Assembly: GCA_003151535.1 (NCBI GenBank)
Contig: PLXT01000048.1
Location: forward strand, 17,259-23,298
DNA from: Methanobacterium sp.
GTDB lineage: Archaea; Methanobacteriota; Methanobacteria; Methanobacteriales; Methanobacteriaceae
Length of the DNA stretch: 6,040 nt
Reading direction: 5' to 3'
Positions 1 to 5,324 of the stretch are shown piece by piece. Position 1 is the stretch's first letter. Each line of letters begins with the position of its first letter. Made by a program: the position numbers and the translations under genes. The notes under the pieces are model-generated. The model was not told the origin of the DNA. It searched no databases and saw only the letters and a program-made list of their open reading frames with translations.

Positions 1-85
1 AAATTTCTTCTTTAATACATTTTTTAAAATGAATATGATTTTAGACATTTTGTGTATATTTTTACACTTGAAGTGCATGTCTTGC

Positions 86-94
86 TTTTTTTTT
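86..94 (+). terminator. T9 tract, possible archaeal terminator of an upstream gene
   Basis: A run of nine T lies in the leader about 80 bases before the first gene. Archaeal RNA polymerase can terminate on T-tracts alone, so this may end transcription entering from the left. A short imperfect stem (CACTT/AAGTG) lies just before it at 67-77. No upstream gene is visible in the window, so the call rests only on the T run. Confidence 0.25.
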
Positions 95-149
95 GGATAA
101 AATAAATTAAATAGGTTTTATAGTTTCGTTTAGCATTAATACAATTATT

Positions 150-167
150 TATGATTTGATAATCATA
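150..167. promoter_or_regulatory. Inverted repeat just upstream of the ABC1 gene, operator candidate
   Basis: TATGATT (150-156) and AATCATA (161-167) are perfect 7-bp inverted arms around the spacer TGAT. The site ends 9 bases before the ATG at 177, so a bound protein would block initiation or transcript elongation. A related element with 5-bp arms occurs at 1921-1934. In DNA this AT-rich, such repeats arise by chance fairly often, and no regulator gene is adjacent. Confidence 0.25.
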
Positions 168-176
168 TAAGATATA

Positions 177-1844
177 ATGAACTTTAAACAGTATGATAGT
201 AGAGTTGATTTTAAAAGATTTAAAGAAATATTGGGCATTTTAGTAAAATATGAATTTATTGACATAGTAAAAAAAACAGGTTTAGAACATGGTTTTAGTA
301 GAATAATTCGTTCTAAAAATTTATTAGAAGAATTAGATGCTACAGATCCAGAAAGAATTCGTCTTGTTTTTGAAGAGCTTGGAACAACATTTATCAAATT
401 TGGACAAATATTAAGCACCAGACCGGATATTGTTGGTATTGATATTGCCAATGAGCTAGTAAGGTTACAGGACAATGTACCACCTGACTCGTTTAAATTG
501 ATAAAAAAAGAGATAGAAGGAGAATTAAATAGTCCATTAAACGAAATATTTCTTGAATTTAATGAAATTCCAGTTGCTACTGCTTCAATTGCACAGGTTC
601 ACCAAGCTAAACTCAAAGATGGCACATTAGTAGCTGTTAAAATCCAAAGACCCAATATCATAGAAAAGATCAAAAAAGATATTGGCATAATGAGATTCCT
701 CGGCGGATTGCTAGAACAAAGAATCTCAAATTTAAAATACTATAATATATCCGGTGTTATTGATGAATTTGAAAGAGCAATAATCAAAGAATTAGATTTT
801 GAACTAGAAGCTCGAAGCATGGAAAAATTCAGATCAAATTTTGAAAACAACAATAAGATATACGTTCCAAAAAACTATCCTAACTACTCTTCGATTAAAA
901 TTCTTACCATGGAATTTGTAGACGGAGTTAAAATCACCGAAGTGCCCCAATCAGATGTAATAGCAGATGGAAAAACACTTGCAAAGATAGGTGCAGAATG
1001 TTACTTCAGACAGATATTTAAATACGGATTTTTTCACGGCGACCCCCACCCAGGTAACTTACTTGTAAAAAATAATAATGTGATATGTTTCATTGATTTT
1101 GGGATCATTGGCCATTTAGACATGGATTTTGTAAATAATTTAGCAGAATTATTTGTTTTCATATTCAAATATGATATTAACGGGATAATTAATCAAATGC
1201 TTTACATGGAAATTATTGACGACACCGTAGACATACAAAGTTTAAAATATGATTTAATTGACCTTTTAGACGAATATTACGGTGCAGGTATCCAAAATTT
1301 GGGAGGATTTATAAATCAATTCTCAACACCGGATCTGATGGAAAAATATACGATCAAACTTCCAAAGGATTTTATGTTACTAGGAAAGGTTTTAAGTACA
1401 TTAGATGACATTGGACTGGAATTAGATCCTAATTTTAATTTAATAGCAGTTATAGAACCATTAATAAAAAAATTATTAACTAAACGTTTGAATCCAATGA
1501 ATATATTAAATTATGAAACAGAATACCTTTTTGAATTCCAACATATAGCTAAAGATTTGCCCAGAACAATCAGCCAAACTCTTATAAAAGCTAAAAAAGG
1601 GGAAATAGGTATTGATATGAAGCTTGAAAGCTTGGATAAATTTTCCATTAAATTAGACAAAATGGTTGACCGTATTTCTATTGCACTAATAATATCATCG
1701 TTAATAGTTGGTTCGTCTTTGATACTCCAGTCCGGAAGGGGAATTCCAATTCCTCAGCTTGGGTTTTCTACCATTGGTTCAATCATCTTTATTATAGCAA
1801 CAATACTTGCACTGGTACTTATAATTAATATTTTAAGGAGATAA
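177..1844 (+). CDS. ABC1/UbiB-family atypical protein kinase-like protein, membrane anchored
   Basis: This is a full-length 555-residue member of the ABC1 (AarF/UbiB/ADCK) family. The family motifs are present in order. The KxGQ motif is at 74-77 within FIKFGQILSTRPDI. An alanine-rich nucleotide loop, ATASIAQVHQA, is at 134-144. The predicted ATP-contacting Lys is K155 in VAVKIQRP. The ExD motif is E205/D207 in KELDFELEA. The catalytic-loop equivalent HGDPHPGN is at 287-294 and the metal-binding DFG at 307-309. Two hydrophobic helices, about 501-517 and 532-552, form a C-terminal membrane hairpin ending in RR, as is usual for prokaryotic members. Characterised bacterial and mitochondrial relatives are ATPases or kinases needed for ubiquinone synthesis. 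Archaeal methanogens lack ubiquinone, so the role here is unknown and may concern other isoprenoid lipids (inference). The ATG at 177 fits the family N-terminus. No Shine-Dalgarno sequence is obvious, so the mRNA may be leaderless or nearly so. The gene appears to stand alone. Confidence 0.95.
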   Translation: MNFKQYDSRVDFKRFKEILGILVKYEFIDIVKKTGLEHGFSRIIRSKNLLEELDATDPERIRLVFEELGTTFIKFGQILSTRPDIVGIDIANELVRLQDNVPPDSFKLIKKEIEGELNSPLNEIFLEFNEIPVATASIAQVHQAKLKDGTLVAVKIQRPNIIEKIKKDIGIMRFLGGLLEQRISNLKYYNISGVIDEFERAIIKELDFELEARSMEKFRSNFENNNKIYVPKNYPNYSSIKILTMEFVDGVKITEVPQSDVIADGKTLAKIGAECYFRQIFKYGFFHGDPHPGNLLVKNNNVICFIDFGIIGHLDMDFVNNLAELFVFIFKYDINGIINQMLYMEIIDDTVDIQSLKYDLIDLLDEYYGAGIQNLGGFINQFSTPDLMEKYTIKLPKDFMLLGKVLSTLDDIGLELDPNFNLIAVIEPLIKKLLTKRLNPMNILNYETEYLFEFQHIAKDLPRTISQTLIKAKKGEIGIDMKLESLDKFSIKLDKMVDRISIALIISSLIVGSSLILQSGRGIPIPQLGFSTIGSIIFIIATILALVLIINILRR

Positions 1845-1847
1845 TGA

Positions 1848-1903
1848 TTTTTTTGAGTTCAAACTTTATATTTCTGGTAACTTTAAATTTATTAAGATTT
1901 TTT
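1848..1903 (+). terminator. Two T-tracts after the ABC1 gene
   Basis: A T7 run at 1848-1854 starts four bases after the ABC1 stop codon, and a T6 run follows at 1898-1903. Consecutive T-tracts without a strong stem are typical of archaeal intrinsic termination. They would separate the kinase-like gene from the radical SAM relic. Confidence 0.4.
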
Positions 1904-1920
1904 ATTAGTAATTATTAAAC

Positions 1921-1934
1921 TGATTTGGTAATCA
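1921..1934. repeat. Second copy of the TGATT-N4-AATCA element
   Basis: TGATT (1921-1925), spacer TGGT, AATCA (1930-1934). Together with its flanks, 1921-1939 matches 152-170 upstream of the ABC1 gene at 17 of 19 positions. It is followed by an AT-rich stretch, AATAAAATATA, that could act as a TATA box. It sits just before the truncated radical SAM relic, so any regulatory role would now be vestigial. Chance similarity in AT-rich DNA is a real alternative. Confidence 0.25.
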
Positions 1935-1950
1935 TTTAAATAAAATATAG

Positions 1951-2585
1951 TACCAATCTATTGTTAAATATCTTTTTGCCTCTTCAAGAGTAGACATGGT
2001 TAATAAAAATCTAATAGAAAAACTCAAACGTGCAGGTTTAAGTACTTTATACTACGGAGTTGAATCTGGTTCACAACATGTTTTGGATCTTATGAAAAAA
2101 GGAATAACTCTAAAACAGGCAGAGGATGCTGTTAGAGTAGCGAAAGATGTTAGAGTAGAAGTCTTAACGTCTTTTATTTTGGGATTTCCCAGCGAAACAC
2201 GTAAAGAAATTGATAAAACCATAAATTTTTCCATAAAATTGAATGAAGACTACAGTCAATTCTCTATATTAACCCCTTTCCCTGGAACACCCATATATCA
2301 TGAGCTAAAAAATAAAAATTTGATTGACACAGAAAACTGGGACATCAATACACAGTTTTAAAATCGGTTATTAAATACGAAAAATTGGGACTGAATAAAA
2401 AATTAGTAGAAAGAAAACTGGCCAAGGCATACTTCAAATTTTACACCAGACCAACTTACATTCTTAAACACCGATATATGCTCAAAGTCATAATGGAAAT
2501 TGTTTTAAGAAGTTTTATACTACCTAAAATTAAGGGGAGTACAGACAAAGGAGGGTATCAAAGCCTAGATGGAACGTCAAAATAA
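1951..2585 (+). pseudogene. Radical SAM enzyme remnant (B12-binding/BchE-like type), 5'-truncated and frameshifted
   Basis: The reading frame is open from 1951, just after an in-frame TAG at 1948. It encodes the second half of a radical SAM barrel: SSRVD (1981-1995), GVESGS for SAM binding, GFPSET, and TPFPGTPIYHEL near the C-terminal edge of the barrel. All are typical of the cobalamin-binding radical SAM subgroup. The N-terminal cobalamin domain and the CxxxCxxC motif that binds the 4Fe-4S cluster are absent, and the ABC1 gene lies directly upstream, so roughly half the protein is gone. The first frame ends with TAA at 2359-2361. Family-like sequence continues one frame over as LKSVIKYEKLGLNKK and KLAKAYFKFYTRP, up to TAA at 2583-2585. 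Adding one T to the TTTT run at 2356-2359 would join the two frames smoothly. An ATG at 1996 could start a 121-residue peptide, but that product would have no catalytic cluster. An inactive relic is the best reading. The original substrate cannot be told. Confidence 0.85.
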
Positions 2586-2588
2586 TAG

Positions 2589-2602
2589 TTATGGTACCAT
2601 AA
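2589..2602. promoter_or_regulatory. Perfect 14-bp palindrome upstream of the MFS gene
   Basis: TTATGGTACCATAA is identical to its reverse complement. It begins three bases after the relic's last stop codon and about 90 bases before the MFS transporter start, immediately before a TATA-like stretch. Efflux genes of this type are often controlled by dimeric TetR- or MarR-type repressors that bind such palindromes. No such regulator gene is in the window, so operator function is an inference. Confidence 0.35.
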
Positions 2603-2604
2603 TG

Positions 2605-2621
2605 TTTAAATTATTTATTTA
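2605..2621 (+). promoter_or_regulatory. Possible TATA box of the MFS gene
   Basis: TTTAAATTATTTATTTA is a TATA-like stretch. With archaeal spacing of about 25 bases it would place transcription start near 2640-2648 and leave a leader of about 50 bases before the transporter. No clear BRE can be singled out in this AT-rich context. Confidence 0.3.
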
Positions 2622-2635
2622 GAATACTACAGAAA

Positions 2636-2643
2636 TTTTTTTT
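2636..2643 (+). terminator. T8 tract between the relic and the MFS gene
   Basis: Eight consecutive T form the longest T run between the radical SAM relic and the transporter. It could stop read-through from the left just ahead of the transporter's own predicted transcript start. Confidence 0.3.
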
Positions 2644-2692
2644 AAATAATTAAAGCGATTTTAATTCATAAAAAACCAGGGAATGTGAATGA

Positions 2693-4243
2693 GTGGGAGG
2701 AAAATCTGATATTCAAACGGGGTGGCTGCCTCTTATAATTGTAACTTTGTCAATTTTCACAATTGTAATTGATAAAACCTTCTTGAATGTTGCTATATCA
2801 TCGCTTATAAGGGATCTGAATACCAATATTGGTACTATACAGATTATTATAGCTACTTATTCTCTTGTAATGGCTAGTTTGATGTTGATTGGTGGGCGTT
2901 TGCAGAATATTTTGGGTAGAAAAAGAACATTTTTAACAGGGGCAGGGATTTATGGAGTTGGAACTATTGTTGCTGCCCTTAGTATTAACAGCACTATGTT
3001 GTTGTTGGGTTGGTCAATACTTGAGGGCGTTGGGGCAGCGCTTATGATGCCTGCAACAACTTCCATCATATCGGGAAGCTATAATGGGGAGAGAAGAGCT
3101 TTTGCACTTGGAATAACAAGTTCAATGGCTTCGGGCGCAGGAACAATCGGACCAATTATAGGTGGTTTTTTAACTACATACTATAGCTGGAGATATGCAT
3201 TTGGATTGGAGTTAATTATTATAATAATTATTGTGCTATTTTCTGGTGAGATCTCAAGGTTCCCCCATACCATGAAGTGGGCAGATTTAAATGTTGTTGG
3301 CGCAGTTAATTCAGCACTAGGAATATTTCTCCTTGTTATTGGTATTCTCCTGCTTAACGACCCAAAAAACTGGAATATAGGTTTGATCTCAATTATTATA
3401 GGATTAATACTACTGATTATTTTCTATTTTAATCAGAAAAATAGAATGGATCATAATAAACAGCCTTTAGTTGATGTTTCTTTATTTAAAGACCGGAGTT
3501 TTACTTTGGCGAATATATCTCGGTTGATAATGAACTTCACAATAGGGGGAGTTCTGTTTGTTATTCCTGTTTATTTACAGACTGTGCTCGGTGCAGATCC
3601 TTTGACGACGGGTTTTGCATTGATACCTATGAGTGTGGCAATTTTCATAATGTCCTCAGCAGCAGGGAAACTCTCAACCAGAATTCAGACCCGCTACATT
3701 CTTGCCATAGGCTCCATGGCAGCTATGGCCGGAAGTATATACCTCAGTTTAATTTTCAACCCTTACACTACCATATTAGATATGATACCAGGCATACTCC
3801 TCCTTGGAGTTGGTATGGGCATAGTTTTTCCCCACTCGGCCAATGCAATCTTCTCTGTTGCCAGACGTGACCAGCAACCAGATGCATCTGGAATTATGAA
3901 CACCGGTATAAACTTGGGTTCATCACTTGGAACAGCTGTTCTCGGGCTAATACTAATACTGGGTAGTTTCGGTAGTTTTGGTCTGGTTTTAAATAATCAA
4001 ACAACGATATCCGCCCCCGAACATATTACAGGGGTGCAGCAGTTATTTGGGAAGTTAGAACTTCAAAATCCGGGAAATAACAAAGAACAGAAAATGTTAA
4101 TTTATGACAAAGTTAACACCATGAAACTAGCATTTAATGTTGTTAGCATCATACTATTTATCGGTTTGATCATGTCTTTATTCATACCACCCCAGAAACG
4201 TAAACGCAAGCCAAGTATAGGTGGAGTTAGCACAAATATTTAA
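2693..4243 (+). CDS. MFS transporter, DHA2 (14-helix, QacA/EmrB-like) drug efflux family
   Basis: The 516-residue polytopic membrane protein has enough hydrophobic segments for 14 helices. It is expected to export small hydrophobic compounds by proton antiport; the substrate cannot be read from sequence. Helix 1 has the DHA2 signature IDKTFLNVAI (26-35). Motif A is GGRLQNILGRKR (67-78), with a second-half counterpart GKLSTRIQTR. The antiporter motif C is GAGTIGPIIGG (148-158). In motif B the usual helix-4 Arg is replaced: the segment reads GWSILEGVGAALMMP (106-120), with Ser108 at the Arg position. I recall this form from a subgroup of the family. The C-terminus is basic (QKRKRK). The start is taken as GTG 2693, because TGA at 2690-2692 closes the frame just upstream. 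An ATG at 2689 is better spaced from the weak AGGGA (2678-2682) but is out of frame by one base. The gene looks single, and its base composition is visibly less AT-rich than that of the ABC1 gene. Confidence 0.93.
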   Translation: MGGKSDIQTGWLPLIIVTLSIFTIVIDKTFLNVAISSLIRDLNTNIGTIQIIIATYSLVMASLMLIGGRLQNILGRKRTFLTGAGIYGVGTIVAALSINSTMLLLGWSILEGVGAALMMPATTSIISGSYNGERRAFALGITSSMASGAGTIGPIIGGFLTTYYSWRYAFGLELIIIIIIVLFSGEISRFPHTMKWADLNVVGAVNSALGIFLLVIGILLLNDPKNWNIGLISIIIGLILLIIFYFNQKNRMDHNKQPLVDVSLFKDRSFTLANISRLIMNFTIGGVLFVIPVYLQTVLGADPLTTGFALIPMSVAIFIMSSAAGKLSTRIQTRYILAIGSMAAMAGSIYLSLIFNPYTTILDMIPGILLLGVGMGIVFPHSANAIFSVARRDQQPDASGIMNTGINLGSSLGTAVLGLILILGSFGSFGLVLNNQTTISAPEHITGVQQLFGKLELQNPGNNKEQKMLIYDKVNTMKLAFNVVSIILFIGLIMSLFIPPQKRKRKPSIGGVSTNI

Positions 4244-4272
4244 ATCCTTAAAAATTATACTTAAAAAAGTCG

Positions 4273-4289
4273 TTTTGTGCTTTCTTTCT
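4273..4289 (+). terminator. T-rich stretch after the MFS gene
   Basis: TTTTGTGCTTTCTTTCT begins 30 bases after the transporter stop codon and is the first T-rich stretch there. It is a plausible archaeal T-tract terminator but is interrupted, so the call is weak. Confidence 0.25.
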
Positions 4290-4379
4290 AGATTTTATAG
4301 AGCATTAATCGTCCAATCAATTGAGCAAGGTTTAATTACAAAAATAATTGGATTTAGAATAGAAATAAAAGGATTAGAA

Positions 4380-4406
4380 GATCTCTAAGTGGATACTTAG
4401 CAGATC
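4380..4406. repeat. Inverted repeat, 11-bp stem with one bulge
   Basis: GATCTCTAAGT (4380-4390) pairs with ACTTAG plus AGATC (4395-4400 and 4402-4406) around the 4-base loop GGAT, with a single bulged C at 4401. It lies about 140 bases after the MFS stop. No T run follows on the + strand, so it is not a classic terminator. It could stabilise the transporter mRNA 3' end or be a protein-binding site. Confidence 0.45.
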
Positions 4407-4545
4407 ATAAAGGTGTGTTGCCTGTATACTTACTTGAAATTAATAAAATCAAAAATAATAACTTTATTTAAAAAGTTATTTTGAAAATGACCCTAAATTA
4501 TAGTTAATAATAAACGAAAGATACCCAATATTTGTAAATACAAAC

Positions 4546-4632
4546 AGCCCCTGATGGGGTTATATGATTATGGTAAGATGCATGGAATGAATAGAGCTCA
4601 TATCGAGTATAGCAGCTTTTCTCGTAATCATA
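4546..4632 (+). ncRNA. Possible structured RNA, two stems with a GC-rich hairpin
   Basis: A GC-rich island stands out from its AT-rich surroundings. CCCC (4548-4551), loop TGAT, GGGG (4556-4559) extends by a G-T wobble and an A-T pair to 4546-4561. Immediately after it, TATGATTATGG (4563-4573) can pair over 11 positions, two of them G-U, with TTCGTAATCATA-like sequence at 4622-4632. This encloses a 48-base interior with a smaller hairpin: GAGCT (4594-4598) pairs with AGCTT (4614-4618), one of these pairs being G-U. Two adjacent stems, one closing a multi-element loop, is how a small structured RNA would look. It matches no family I can name. Strand is uncertain, no promoter is defined, and chance folding is possible. 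Confidence 0.15.
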
Positions 4633-4708
4633 AAAACCGAATTAATCTTATTTCAATGATACTATAACTATGTCTCATATTCAATCATCTAGCTTAATTA
4701 ATTCGACC

Positions 4709-4726
4709 AAGTGAGTTCTATCACTT
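4709..4726. repeat. Inverted repeat with 6-bp perfect arms
   Basis: AAGTGA (4709-4714) and TCACTT (4721-4726) flank a 6-base loop. A short T4 run overlaps the second arm on the + strand. It could be a weak terminator or a binding site, and nothing nearby decides its role. Confidence 0.3.
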
Positions 4727-4763
4727 TTACTGATACCTTAATGTTAACTGAATACAAACTAAG

Positions 4764-4826
4764 TTCCAATACTTTCATTTCAAGTCTATAGATAGTATCA
4801 AAGTATTTGGAATAGGTTTTTCTATT
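4764..4826. repeat. Imperfect 12-bp inverted repeat followed by a small hairpin
   Basis: TTCCAATACTTT (4764-4775) pairs with AAAGTATTTGGAA (4800-4812) with one bulged T, around a 24-base loop that itself contains the palindrome TCTATAGA. It abuts a second stem, AATAG (4811-4815) with CTATT (4822-4826). This is the longest inverted repeat I found in the spacer. It carries no transposase or target duplication that would mark it as a mobile element. Confidence 0.4.
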
Positions 4827-4946
4827 GAAAATAATGTTTAGTTCATAAATATGTAGATAAATTCCATATTCTCAGGTAATATCCTATAATTTCTATTCTT
4901 AAATAATTTCTAAAAAAATTCATAAAAGTGCAACATATGGTTATAT

Positions 4947-5081
4947 TTAAATTAAATAACTCTTTATTTGCACATCCAAACCCAAAACCAGCATAGTCAT
5001 GGCAATAGCAAATATTCCATCCACCAATGTTTCAAGACGTTTAGTATCCATATATTGACTTGAAAATTCATACTCACTCAT
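4947..5081 (-). pseudogene. TMEM175 (DUF1211) potassium-channel-like gene, N-terminal fragment only
   Basis: The 44-codon frame starts with ATG at 5081 and ends with TAA at 4947-4949. Its residues RLETLVDGIFAIAMTMLVL match the first transmembrane helix of the TMEM175 family, in which an R-x3-F-S-D-G-type motif precedes the pore-lining segment. Here FS is replaced by LV, a variant seen in related prokaryotic sequences. Intact prokaryotic members have roughly 200 residues and six helices. Here everything after the first helix is missing, and none of the three continuing minus-strand frames shows family sequence. The start at 5081 is supported by GGAAAGG (5088-5094) six bases upstream. An earlier in-frame ATG at 5132 would add 17 residues that do not look like the family. 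A one-helix product is unlikely to form a channel, so this is called a relic. A short expressed membrane peptide is the alternative. Confidence 0.75.
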
Positions 5082-5229
5082 TTTAAACCTTTCCAAAATA
5101 ATTGCTAACTTAATTACATGTCGATGTATCACTTAATATTTGCCATGTTTTGTCTATACAGGGCTTTATTATTTGGATAATTCAATTCATTCCATTTATA
5201 AACGTTATATTTGTTATAATGAAAAAACA

Positions 5230-5236
5230 TTTATAA
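5230..5236 (+). promoter_or_regulatory. Candidate TATA box for the CDF gene in a divergent intergenic region
   Basis: TTTATAA is preceded by the A-rich run AAAAAACA, which resembles the BRE plus TATA arrangement of methanogen promoters. Transcription would begin near 5258 and give a leader of about 65 bases. The region 5082-5324 also serves the minus-strand TMEM175 relic. A minus-strand TATA-like box at about 5196-5202 (TTTATAA on the minus strand) could have driven that gene. Confidence 0.35.
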
Positions 5237-5324
5237 GAAAACAAATTTAAACCTTAATTAATTACAATAACGGTTCATAAAAAGAGAATATCATTTAAGC
5301 AATTAAAAAACCGAGAAATCTAAC

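Larger units (their letters stand above)
4244..4946. other. Long spacer without a recognisable gene
   Basis: About 700 bases lie between the MFS stop codon and the TMEM175 relic. No open frame here looks like a known protein. Two + strand stretches in different frames run without stops: one ends at 4388 with the peptide IIGFRIEIKGLEDL, and the next contains GYLADHKGVLPVYLLEI (4391-4441). They could be eroded remains of one gene, but neither has a start codon and I do not recognise them. On the minus strand, 4701-4871 is open for 57 codons with an internal ATG, also unrecognised. The spacer is rich in inverted repeats, listed separately. It may be gene debris, a small-RNA locus, or both. Confidence 0.5.

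Noticed and set aside
2..100. Open + frame ending at 98-100, possible tail of an upstream gene
   Set aside because: It translates to a Phe/Leu-rich string with no family signal and runs through the T9 tract, so it looks like AT-rich non-coding sequence.
149..475. 108-codon open frame on the minus strand
   Set aside because: It lies antisense to the start of the ABC1 gene, whose family motifs are clear, and its translation is Ser/Ile/Leu-rich with no recognisable pattern.
2052..2234. 60-codon minus-strand frame
   Set aside because: It is a shadow of the radical SAM relic, whose SAM-binding and barrel motifs read on the + strand.
4701..4871. 57-codon stop-free minus-strand stretch with an internal ATG (MKVLELSLYSVNIKVS)
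   Set aside because: No ribosome-binding site, no recognised family, and it overlaps the 12-bp inverted repeat. A stretch this short is not enough to call a gene.
5115..5128. TACAT-GTCG-ATGTA inverted repeat in the leader of the TMEM175 relic
   Set aside because: Five-base arms in AT-rich DNA are expected often by chance, and no second copy or regulator was seen.
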